From MAG-121220-bin8 sp965655865 (GTDB lineage Bacteria; Bacteroidota; Bacteroidia; Flavobacteriales; Flavobacteriaceae), in assembly GCA_965655865.1 (NCBI GenBank), contig CBFHJJ010000002.1:62001-126000 (forward strand): a stretch of DNA of 64,000 nucleotides, read 5' to 3'. The notes under the pieces are model-generated. The model made no database searches. It had not been told where the DNA came from and worked only from the letters and a program-made list of their open reading frames with translations. Below are positions 34,349-42,322 of the stretch, piece after piece. The stretch's first letter is position 1, and every line of letters starts with the position of its first letter. The translations under genes were made by a program, and so were the position numbers.

Positions 34349-36436
34349 TTATGAAATAATTTGATAAACTAAAAGAGCACTAAAATAAGCTATTAGCGTC
34401 ATTATTATTAATTGTAATATGGGCCATTTCCAGCTATTGGTTTCTTTTTTCACAATAGCTAAAGTACTCATGCATTGCATCGCAAAAGCATAAAAAATCA
34501 TTAAAGATATTCCTGAGGCTAGTCCAAACAAAGGTTGCCCGTCTTCTCGAACTTCATTAGCCATTCTTTCTTTGATTGTATCTTCTTGATCACCTTGCAC
34601 ACTATATATAGTAGCTAAAGTTCCTACAAAAACTTCCCTGGCCGCAAATGATGTGACAATTGCTATCCCAATTTTCCAATCATAACCAAGTGGACTTATA
34701 AGTGGTTCTATGCTTTTACCCATTGCACCAAGTAATGAATGTTCTAACTTATGTGAACTTAAGTTATTTTCAAATTCTTCTATTGAGTTGTAGTTTTCTG
34801 CGATTACTATTTTCTCTGCATTGTTAAATTGATCTCCAATTCCTACAGACGCAAGCCCCCACAATAGTATAGATATAGCCATAATAATTTTACCCGCTTC
34901 AAAAACAAATGATTTAGTTTTTTCAAAAACTGTAAATAAAACGTTTCTCAAAAGAGGGAATTTATAATTAGGCATTTCAACAACAAAAAATGTTTTAGAT
35001 CTAATTTCCAGAATTTTATTTAAAATTTTTGCTGAAAAAATTGCAGCAAAAAATCCTAATAAATAAAGGCCCATAAGAGTTAATCCTTGAGCATTTACAC
35101 CCAAAAATCTTTCATTTGGAATAACTAAGGATATTAATATTAGATATACTGGAAGTCTTGCAGAACAAGTTGTAAAAGGAGTTACCAAAATAGTAATAAG
35201 CCTTTCTTTCCAATTTTCTATATTACGAGTTGCCATAATAGCTGGTATGGCACAAGCTGTTCCAGAAATTAAAGGAACAATGCTTTTCCCGCTAAGACCA
35301 TATTTTCTCATAACCCTGTCCATTAGAAAAACAACTCGACTCATATAGCCCGTTTCTTCAAGAATTGAAATAAATAAAAATAAGAATGCAATTTGAGGAA
35401 TAAATATTACGATTCCTCCAACTCCAGGAATAATTCCCTCAGAAAGTAAATTTGTAAATATTCCCTCAGGTAGCGTATCTTTTATTACTGAACTTAATTT
35501 ACTAAAAGTACTGTCAATGGCTTCCATTGGATAGCTACTCCAATCAAAAATAGCTTGAAAAATGGTTAATAATATTAAAAAGAAAATAGCATAACCCCAA
35601 AATTTATGAATTAATATTTTATCTAATCTAGAACCAAAATCACTTGCTAACTCTGGGTCATGAACGTATGATTCTTTTAATACATTATTTATAAACTGAT
35701 ACCTTTTAATAGTTTCTTTTTGTTGCAGTCTTTTTAAATAAGAAACAGATTTTGTTTGAAAAGTTGAAGAGTCTTTTACGATTTCTCTATCTAAATTCCC
35801 AAAATTTACGTCTTGAGTTATAACTAGCCAAAGTTTATAAATTGATTGATCTGGAAAAGTTTTTTTTAAGCTTTCAAAATATTCTGAATCAATATTTATT
35901 ATATCTAAACATTGTTTTGTTTCTAGTTTTTGATAGTTAGTTATTACAGTTTTGAGTTCGCTTAGTCCCTTTTTTTCTCTTGAACTGTACATTATTACTT
36001 TCGTTCCAAGATGCATTTCTAAAACTTCAGCATTTATAGAAATTCCTTTTCTTTTCATTACATCAGACATGTTAATTACAAGAACTGAAGGAATGTTAAG
36101 GTCTTTGATTTGAGTGAAGAGTAGTAGGTTTCTTTTTAAATTTTCAACGTCGGAAATTACTACTGCAACATCTGGAAAATCTTTGTCGTTTTTATTTAAT
36201 AACAATTCGATTACAACACTTTCGTCAAGTGAAGACGCATTTAAGCTGTATGTTCCGGGAAGATCAAGTATGTGTGCTTTAACTCCTCTTTCCAATCTGC
36301 AAATACCTTCCTTTTTCTCAACAGTTATTCCAGGATAATTTCCAACTTTTTGACTTAAGCCTGTTAAATCGTTAAAAACTGATGATTTTCCTGTATTTGG
36401 ATTTCCGATTAGAGCAACAGTTAATCTTTTACTCAT
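34349..36436 (-). CDS. feoB: Ferrous iron transporter FeoB
   Basis: Fe2+ uptake permease with an N-terminal GTPase. At 695 aa: G1 LIGNPNTGKSSVFNDLTG (residues 9-26), switch region with KVGNYPGITVEKKEG, G3 DLPGTYSL, G4 VINMSDVM, then a helical linker and a membrane domain with two Gate repeats, seen in FIPQIAFLFLFISILEETGYMSRVVF with SGTACAIPAIMATR and in AAREVFVGTLATIYS. The Gly-Pro and Cys-containing positions are typical. It overlaps feoA by 8 nt upstream and is followed by the Cys-rich peptide 2 nt later. Confidence 0.97.
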   Translation of the reverse strand: MSKRLTVALIGNPNTGKSSVFNDLTGLSQKVGNYPGITVEKKEGICRLERGVKAHILDLPGTYSLNASSLDESVVIELLLNKNDKDFPDVAVVISDVENLKRNLLLFTQIKDLNIPSVLVINMSDVMKRKGISINAEVLEMHLGTKVIMYSSREKKGLSELKTVITNYQKLETKQCLDIINIDSEYFESLKKTFPDQSIYKLWLVITQDVNFGNLDREIVKDSSTFQTKSVSYLKRLQQKETIKRYQFINNVLKESYVHDPELASDFGSRLDKILIHKFWGYAIFFLILLTIFQAIFDWSSYPMEAIDSTFSKLSSVIKDTLPEGIFTNLLSEGIIPGVGGIVIFIPQIAFLFLFISILEETGYMSRVVFLMDRVMRKYGLSGKSIVPLISGTACAIPAIMATRNIENWKERLITILVTPFTTCSARLPVYLILISLVIPNERFLGVNAQGLTLMGLYLLGFFAAIFSAKILNKILEIRSKTFFVVEMPNYKFPLLRNVLFTVFEKTKSFVFEAGKIIMAISILLWGLASVGIGDQFNNAEKIVIAENYNSIEEFENNLSSHKLEHSLLGAMGKSIEPLISPLGYDWKIGIAIVTSFAAREVFVGTLATIYSVQGDQEDTIKERMANEVREDGQPLFGLASGISLMIFYAFAMQCMSTLAIVKKETNSWKWPILQLIIMTLIAYFSALLVYQIIS

Positions 36437-36659
36437 CAGTTAAATTTTTAATAATAATATAGTTAGCAGTTTCTCGTCTTATAGCCAATCTGGTCCCATT
36501 AACATCTAAGTACATTGGATCTTTGAACGGAGCCAGTTGTAAAAGCTTAATTGTATTTCCAGGGAGACAGCCCATTTCAATTAATTTTAATGGAATATTA
36601 TCTGTTATGATATCTTCAATAATTCCTGATTCTCCTTTTTTTAGATCGTTTAAAGTCAA
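36429..36659 (-). CDS. feoA: FeoA-type SH3-like protein
   Basis: A 76-residue cytosolic SH3-like protein that partners FeoB in Fe2+ uptake. It begins MTLNDLKKGESGIIEDI, has LKLIEMGCLPGNTIKLLQLAPFKDPMYL and ends in IRRETANYIIIKNL, all typical of FeoA. The only in-frame start before a stop codon is TTG at 36659-36657. It overlaps feoB by 8 nt. Just upstream lie a -7 box and a dyad resembling the one at the haem regulator gene. Confidence 0.92.
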   Translation of the reverse strand: MTLNDLKKGESGIIEDIITDNIPLKLIEMGCLPGNTIKLLQLAPFKDPMYLDVNGTRLAIRRETANYIIIKNLTDE

Positions 36660-36668
36660 TATTCTTTA

Positions 36669-36685
36669 TTTAGAATGATTTTAAA
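36669..36685. promoter_or_regulatory. Degenerate dyad upstream of feoA, related to the hem/AraC dyad
   Basis: TTTAGAA, spacer TGA, TTTTAAA: the same half-site and 3-nt spacing as the dyad at 3795-3817, with one mismatch in the right arm. It lies between the -7 box and the TTG start, where a bound protein would block transcription. Confidence 0.45.
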
Positions 36686-36689
36686 GAAG

Positions 36690-36697
36690 CAAAAGTA
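36690..36697 (-). promoter_or_regulatory. -7 box before feoA
   Basis: Reads TACTTTTG on the minus strand, a full match to TAnnTTTG, 30 nt before the TTG start of feoA. No TTG at -33 spacing. Confidence 0.5.
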
Positions 36698-36713
36698 AAC
36701 TATTTTTTATTTA

Positions 36714-37406
36714 TTAATCTAAGTAAGATTGCTTTAAAATTTTTACATCATTAATTAATTTGTTCATTTCTTCTTCATTTGTTCCATCATAAAATCCACG
36801 AATCCTACTTTCTTTGTCAATTAGGACAAAATTTTCTGTATGAATCATGTCGTATTTCCCACCATCTCCATCGCTTTTTGCTACCAGAAAAGATTTTCTA
36901 GCAAGTTCGTAAATATCTTTTTTACTTCCAGTAAATAAATTCCATTTGGAGTCATCAACTCCCTTAATATCAGCATAGGATCTTAACACATCAACTGAAT
37001 CGACATTTGGTGTTACGGAGAATGAAACTAATAAAACATCAGTTTGATTTTTTAACTTATCTTGTAAATAGACCATGTTTTCAGTCATTATTGGACATAT
37101 GTCAGGACATGTAGTAAAAAAAAAGTCTGCTATATAAATTTTATCTTGATAAAATTGTTGTGAAACTAATTTTCCATTTTGATTTGTAAGCAAAAAATCA
37201 TTGATTTTATGATATTTTTTAATGTATCGAATATCTTCTTCAACCAACTCTTCGGATACCATTGAAGGGCTATAAATTGGTAAAGTTACTTTAGGCTGTA
37301 GAACAAAATAAAATGTTGTTATTACAATAACTGAAAAAAGACTCATTATTAAAATAATAGGTCCATATCTTTTAAAAAACTTTTTGGAATCAGTTGATAT
37401 TTTCAA
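36714..37406 (-). CDS. SCO-family copper/thiol protein for cytochrome oxidase assembly
   Basis: A 230-residue protein with one N-terminal membrane anchor (about residues 15-36) and a periplasmic thioredoxin-like domain. The CxxxC motif is FTTCPDICPIM (Cys100, Cys104) and the conserved His sits in YDMIHTENFVLI. SCO proteins deliver copper to, or reduce, the CuA site of cytochrome c oxidase. No oxidase genes are in the window. The start is TTG at 37406-37404; the gene is 10 nt downstream of the aminopeptidase gene and both run leftward. Confidence 0.94.
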   Translation of the reverse strand: MKISTDSKKFFKRYGPIILIMSLFSVIVITTFYFVLQPKVTLPIYSPSMVSEELVEEDIRYIKKYHKINDFLLTNQNGKLVSQQFYQDKIYIADFFFTTCPDICPIMTENMVYLQDKLKNQTDVLLVSFSVTPNVDSVDVLRSYADIKGVDDSKWNLFTGSKKDIYELARKSFLVAKSDGDGGKYDMIHTENFVLIDKESRIRGFYDGTNEEEMNKLINDVKILKQSYLD

Positions 37407-37416
37407 AATAATTGTT

Positions 37417-38706
37417 TTAAGAATTCATTAAATCTTCAATTTCTTCAACTTCAATTGGAATGTTTTTCATTAAGTTGATAGGTTCTGAATTTTCTTGAAC
37501 AACGACATCATCTTCAAGTCTTATGCCAAAATTTTCCTCGGGAAGATAAATCCCTGGCTCAACGGTAAAAACCATATTTTTAGTTATCGGACAACTCAAA
37601 TCACCGTAGTCATGAGTGTCAAGTCCTAAATTATGAGAAACTCCATGTGTAAAATATTTTTTAAAAGCAGGATTTTCTTTGGTTTGATTTTGAATATCAC
37701 TTTTTGATAAAAGACCTAATTTTAATAGTTCAGAGCTCATAATCTTACCAACTTCTTCGTAGTGATCCTTCCACATTAATCCTGGTTTTAATAATTTGGT
37801 TGCTTCGTTTTTTACATGTAGAACAGAATTATATATTGATTTTTGCCTTTCAGAAAATCTTCCAGAGATTGGAATTGTTCTAGTCATATCACTTGAATAA
37901 TTTGCATATTCAGCTCCCACATCTAAAAGCAAAACATCACCCTCTAAACATTGGTTGTTGTTTTCTATGTAATGTAATATAGTTGAGTTTTTTCCTGATG
38001 CAATTATTGGAGAGTATGCAAATTTTTTAGATCTATTTTTTATAAATTCGTGAGAAAATTCTGCTTCAATTTCATATTCCCAAACACCAGGTTTTACAAA
38101 GTTTAAAATTCTTCTAAATCCCTTTTCAGTAATATCACAAGCTTTTTGAATTAATTCAATTTCAATTGGACTTTTAACAGATCTTAATTTTTGAAGTATT
38201 GAGTTGCTTCCCTTGCAATCTTTGTTGGGATATTCTTTTTTAAGCCAATCATTAAATCGTTTTTCTCTAGTTTCAGTTTCTACTTTTGCTCTGTAATGTT
38301 CATTTTTATTTAAATATAAAATTTTAACATTTTGCATTATTTTTTTTACAACAACTTCAAGTTGATCTAACCAATACACAGTTTTAACACCTGAAATCAT
38401 ATAAGCTTTTTCTTTATTTAATCTTTCACCCTCCCAATGAGTCAAAAGGTCATTAGGTTTAGTAAGAAATAAAACTTCTTCATAATTTGAATCATTATTT
38501 TTATAAATAAGTAAAACTGTTTCTTCCTGATTTATACCACTTAAATAAAATAAATCACGATGCTGTTCAAAAGGTAAAGTAGTGTCTGCACTAACCGGAT
38601 AGCAATCGTTAGAATTAAAAAAAGCTATACTATTATCTAGCATGTTTTCTATAAAATGTCCTCTGTTTTTGGCAAATAAAGTATTAGATATTGGAAAATA
38701 TTTCAT
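37417..38706 (-). CDS. pepP: Xaa-Pro aminopeptidase (aminopeptidase P)
   Basis: Metallopeptidase removing the N-terminal residue before proline. At 429 aa it has an N-terminal creatinase-like domain (about 1-170) and a pita-bread M24 domain with the five metal ligands visible: LLLDVGAEYANYSSDMTRT (two Asp), FTHGVSHNLGLDTHD (His), MVFTVEPGIYLP (Glu) and GIRLEDDVVV (Glu). The gene has a full promoter match 17 nt upstream and probably drives the SCO gene as well. Unremarkable and complete. Confidence 0.95.
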   Translation of the reverse strand: MKYFPISNTLFAKNRGHFIENMLDNSIAFFNSNDCYPVSADTTLPFEQHRDLFYLSGINQEETVLLIYKNNDSNYEEVLFLTKPNDLLTHWEGERLNKEKAYMISGVKTVYWLDQLEVVVKKIMQNVKILYLNKNEHYRAKVETETREKRFNDWLKKEYPNKDCKGSNSILQKLRSVKSPIEIELIQKACDITEKGFRRILNFVKPGVWEYEIEAEFSHEFIKNRSKKFAYSPIIASGKNSTILHYIENNNQCLEGDVLLLDVGAEYANYSSDMTRTIPISGRFSERQKSIYNSVLHVKNEATKLLKPGLMWKDHYEEVGKIMSSELLKLGLLSKSDIQNQTKENPAFKKYFTHGVSHNLGLDTHDYGDLSCPITKNMVFTVEPGIYLPEENFGIRLEDDVVVQENSEPINLMKNIPIEVEEIEDLMNS

Positions 38707-38722
38707 AGTTATATTTAAAATT

Positions 38723-38750
38723 CAAAAATAGTATATTTAATGTATAACAA
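38723..38750 (-). promoter_or_regulatory. Promoter of pepP-SCO unit
   Basis: On the minus strand TTG (38750-38748), 17-nt spacer, TATTTTTG (38730-38723): full match to the Bacteroidota promoter, 16 nt before the pepP ATG. Confidence 0.65.
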
Positions 38751-38778
38751 ACATTGAACTAAACATTAATTATTTATA

Positions 38779-41589
38779 ATGAAATACTTATCGTCGATAT
38801 TATTATTAATATTATATACATCAGGATTTTCTCAAGTGTCTACAAGTTCTGATAATGTGTTAAAAAGCTTGAAGATGCAAAACGAATTAATTGAAAATTC
38901 GTTAGTAAAGAATCTAGAGTTTAAAAATATTGGACCTAGTGTAATGAGTGGAAGGGTCACTGACATTGAAGTAAACCCTAACAATCCGTCCGAATTTTAT
39001 GTTGCTTATGCTTCAGGAGGGCTTTGGCATACCGTTAACAACGGTAACACATTTAGTCCCATAATGGATAATTCTGACACTCAAAATATAGGTGATTTTG
39101 ATATAGATTGGAACACCAGATTAATAATTGTTGGTACAGGTGAGAATAATTCATCAAGATCTTCATATGCTGGTATTGGAATTTTAAAATCTAATGATAA
39201 CGGTAAAACCTGGACAAATATTGGTTTAAATGATTCTCATCATATTGGAAAAGTTGTAATAAATCCTAGTAATCCAAATGAAATAGTTGTTGCTGCTTTA
39301 GGACATTTGTACTCAAAAAATAAAGAAAGGGGGATATTTAAGACTATTGATGGAGGTGTGACTTGGAAAAACACTTTATACTTAGATCAGAGCACAGGTA
39401 TAATTGATTTGGATATTACTCCAAATAATTTTAAGATTCAATTTGCATCTTCTTGGCAAAAATCAAGAAAAGCTTGGAATTTTAATGGAAATGGTGAAAA
39501 GTCAGGGATTTATAAATCTGTAGATTCAGGAAATACATGGAATTTAGTTTCTACCGCAAAAAGTGGATTCCCAAAAGGAGTTGGAGTTGGAAGAATTGGA
39601 TTAGCTGTTTATGATAGTAATACTATTTATGCTGTTGTTGATAATCAATTTAGACGTCCTAATAATAAAGAATCAGTAGATAAATTTGAACTAACAAAGG
39701 ATTATTTTGAATCGATTTCTAAAGAAGAATTATTAAAAACAGATGATTTAAAATTGAATAAATTTCTTAAATCAAATAATTTTCCTAAAAAGTATAACTC
39801 AAAAAAGATCAAAGAATTAGCAGAGTCTGGTTTAATAAACCCATCTGATTTAAAACTTTATTTAGAAGATGCCAACACGGTAATGTTTGAAACTCCAATT
39901 ATTGGAGCTCAAGTTTTTAGAAGTGATGATGGGGGGTTGAACTGGACTTTGAAAAATTCGTATTATTTAGATAGACTATATAATACTTATGGATATTATT
40001 TTGGAAAAGTACATGTTTCTCCGCTTAATAAGGATCATATTTATATATATGGAGTCCCTTTTATAAAATCTGTTGACGGCGGTGTCACTTATAAATCAAT
40101 TGATTACTCTAATGTTCATGTAGATCATCATGATTTATGGATAAATCCCAAAAACCCTAATCATCTAATAAACGGGAACGATGGAGGTGTTAATATTAGT
40201 TACGACAACGGCGAAAATTGGTTAAAATTAAATCAACCAAGTGTCGGACAATTTTATACTATCAATGTAGATAATGAAGTACCGTATAATGTTTATGGAG
40301 GCCTTCAAGACAATGGAGTATGGATGGCAAATAGTAATTCTGTAGAAAGCTTAAGATGGCATCAAACTGGACAAAACAATTGGAGATCTATTATGGGAGG
40401 TGACGGTATGCAGGTTCAAATTGATAATAGAGATTCTAATATTATATACACAGGGTCTCAGTTCGGAGTTTATTACAGAATTGACAAATCTAAAAGAACA
40501 TACATAAAACCTAAACACGACTTGGGTGAGTCGCCTCTTAGATTTAATTGGCAAACTCCTATTTTGCTCTCTTCACACAATCAAGACATATTGTATTTGG
40601 GGAGTAATAAACTTCATACTTCTTACAATAGAGGGGATAAATGGTCTTTTAAATCTAAGGATTTAACAAATGGAATTAAAAAAGGGAATGTTCCCTATGG
40701 CACATTGTCATCAATTGATGAATCGATTTTTAAATTTGGAAAACTAGTTACTGGATCCGATGATGGCTTAGTTCAATTATCATCAGACGGTGGGAATAAT
40801 TGGAAAATTATTTCTAATGACTTACCTAAAAATTTGTGGGTTAGCAGAGTAGTTTTTTCAAAGCATAAAGAAAACAGGATTTATGTCACTTTAAACGGAT
40901 ATAGATTTGATGATTTTAAACCTTATGTTTTTGTAACTGAAGATAATGGCGAAAACTGGAAATCTTTACATTCAAAGTTGCCAATTTCATCTGTTAATGT
41001 AATAAAAGAGGATCCATATTACGAAGACTTACTTTATCTAGGAACTGATAATGGTTTATACATGAGTTTTGATAAAGGATCGAGTTGGAATTCTTTTAAA
41101 CAAGGTTTGCAAAAAGTAGCTACACATGATTTAGTTATTCAAAAAAGAGCAAAAGATTTATTAATCGCTACACATGGAAGATCAATTTATAAAATGGATT
41201 TGTCTATTATTTATTCTTTTCTTGAAAAGAGAAATTTAAAACAAAATCATTATATAATTCCAAACGATATTAATTTTTCGTCAAGATGGGGAAAAAGAAC
41301 ATACAATTGGTCGGAGTTTAATTTGCCTGGCCATTACTTTAATTTATATTCTATCAAAGATCAATCCCTAACTATGAAACTTTTAGACAGTGATAAAAGT
41401 TTAATTTATAAAATGAAATTAATCTTAGAAGAGGGCTTTCAAAAAGTAGAATTACCGATGGTATATCCAAATAAAAAAATGGCCAAAAAAAATAAAGTTG
41501 AAAAATCAGCTAATGGAGAATTTTATTTGAAAAAGGGACAATATGAAATAGTAATAGACGATGTTTCAGAAAAGTTTGATATAAAATAA
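38779..41589 (+). CDS. Secreted BNR/Asp-box beta-propeller protein (sortilin/VPS10-like)
   Basis: A 936-residue protein with a signal peptide (MKYLSSILLLILYTSGFSQ). The body is made of BNR/Asp-box repeats of the SxDxGxTW type: SNDNGKTW, SVDSGNTW, RSDDGGLNW, SYDNGENW, SSDGGNNW, TEDNGENW and SFDKGSSW, so a seven- to ten-bladed double propeller is likely. Motifs such as GPSVMSGRVTDIEVNPNNP and GIPKGVGVGRIGL recur in Bacteroidota glycosyl-hydrolase-like VPS10 proteins. A charged helical insertion lies at about residues 295-365. No obvious catalytic residues and no C-terminal sorting domain were seen, so it may bind or cleave peptides or glycans; substrate unknown. Confidence 0.85.
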   Translation: MKYLSSILLLILYTSGFSQVSTSSDNVLKSLKMQNELIENSLVKNLEFKNIGPSVMSGRVTDIEVNPNNPSEFYVAYASGGLWHTVNNGNTFSPIMDNSDTQNIGDFDIDWNTRLIIVGTGENNSSRSSYAGIGILKSNDNGKTWTNIGLNDSHHIGKVVINPSNPNEIVVAALGHLYSKNKERGIFKTIDGGVTWKNTLYLDQSTGIIDLDITPNNFKIQFASSWQKSRKAWNFNGNGEKSGIYKSVDSGNTWNLVSTAKSGFPKGVGVGRIGLAVYDSNTIYAVVDNQFRRPNNKESVDKFELTKDYFESISKEELLKTDDLKLNKFLKSNNFPKKYNSKKIKELAESGLINPSDLKLYLEDANTVMFETPIIGAQVFRSDDGGLNWTLKNSYYLDRLYNTYGYYFGKVHVSPLNKDHIYIYGVPFIKSVDGGVTYKSIDYSNVHVDHHDLWINPKNPNHLINGNDGGVNISYDNGENWLKLNQPSVGQFYTINVDNEVPYNVYGGLQDNGVWMANSNSVESLRWHQTGQNNWRSIMGGDGMQVQIDNRDSNIIYTGSQFGVYYRIDKSKRTYIKPKHDLGESPLRFNWQTPILLSSHNQDILYLGSNKLHTSYNRGDKWSFKSKDLTNGIKKGNVPYGTLSSIDESIFKFGKLVTGSDDGLVQLSSDGGNNWKIISNDLPKNLWVSRVVFSKHKENRIYVTLNGYRFDDFKPYVFVTEDNGENWKSLHSKLPISSVNVIKEDPYYEDLLYLGTDNGLYMSFDKGSSWNSFKQGLQKVATHDLVIQKRAKDLLIATHGRSIYKMDLSIIYSFLEKRNLKQNHYIIPNDINFSSRWGKRTYNWSEFNLPGHYFNLYSIKDQSLTMKLLDSDKSLIYKMKLILEEGFQKVELPMVYPNKKMAKKNKVEKSANGEFYLKKGQYEIVIDDVSEKFDIK

Positions 41590-41603
41590 ATGTTAAGTTT
41601 TTA

Positions 41604-41634
41604 TTGCCTTGTATCGGCTCATAGGTTAATTTTG
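41604..41634 (+). promoter_or_regulatory. Promoter of sdhCAB
   Basis: TTG (41604-41606), 20-nt spacer, TAATTTTG (41627-41634): full match to the Bacteroidota promoter, 25 nt before the sdhC ATG. Confidence 0.75.
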
Positions 41635-41659
41635 TTTTGTAATTATTTATAATTCATTA

Positions 41660-42319
41660 ATGAGTAACGTAATTCAAGCTTCAATAATTAAAAAAATAGC
41701 AATGGCTGTTTCAGGGCTTTTTTTAATTATTTTCCTATTTCAACATTTTATTATCAATATTACCTCTGTTTTTAGTGAATCAATTTTTAATCAATTTTCA
41801 CACTTTATGGGATCAAATTTTGTTGTACAATTTATCGCACAACCAATTTTAATTTTTGGAGTAATTTTTCATTTTGTTATGGGGTTTGTTTTAGATTTCC
41901 AAAATAGATCTTCAAGAAAAATAAAGTATGTAAAGTATAAGGGTTCAAGTAATGCAAGTTGGATGTCTAGAAATATGATTATTTCTGGGGCTGTAGTCTT
42001 ATCATTTTTAATTTTACATTTTTATGATTTTTGGATTCCAGAAATGAATTATAAGTATGTAGAGTTTTTGCCTGATGATCCAAATAGATATTATGATGAA
42101 CTCTCTCACAAATTTGAAGATTTGGTGAAAGTTGTCTTATACGTTATTTCTTTTGGATTCTTATCTCTTCACCTTTTGCACGGTTTTTCTTCTGCTTTTC
42201 AGTCAATGGGCATCAATAATAAATATAATTATATAGTTAAAACTTTTACTATTGTGTATGCAATAGGAATTCCACTAGGATTTAGTTTTATTGCAATTTT
42301 CCATTATTTAAATCATTAG
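41660..42319 (+). CDS. sdhC: Succinate dehydrogenase cytochrome b subunit
   Basis: A 219-residue five-helix membrane subunit of the single-subunit cytochrome b558 type found in Bacteroidota and epsilonproteobacterial-type complexes, carrying up to two haems. Helices include KIAMAVSGLFLIIFLFQHF, FGVIFHFVMGFVLDFQNRS, MIISGAVVLSFLILHFYDF, KVVLYVISFGFLSLHLLHGF and TIVYAIGIPLGFSFIAIFHYL, and conserved His residues in the first four are candidate haem ligands. It anchors SdhAB and passes electrons to menaquinone. Three nt separate it from sdhA. Confidence 0.94.
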   Translation: MSNVIQASIIKKIAMAVSGLFLIIFLFQHFIINITSVFSESIFNQFSHFMGSNFVVQFIAQPILIFGVIFHFVMGFVLDFQNRSSRKIKYVKYKGSSNASWMSRNMIISGAVVLSFLILHFYDFWIPEMNYKYVEFLPDDPNRYYDELSHKFEDLVKVVLYVISFGFLSLHLLHGFSSAFQSMGINNKYNYIVKTFTIVYAIGIPLGFSFIAIFHYLNH

Positions 42320-42322
42320 GAT

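Noticed and set aside
38737..38769. TTAATGT-N19-ACATTAA inverted repeat before the BNR protein
   Set aside because: Arms are short and A+T-rich and the spacing is wide; expected by chance in this composition.
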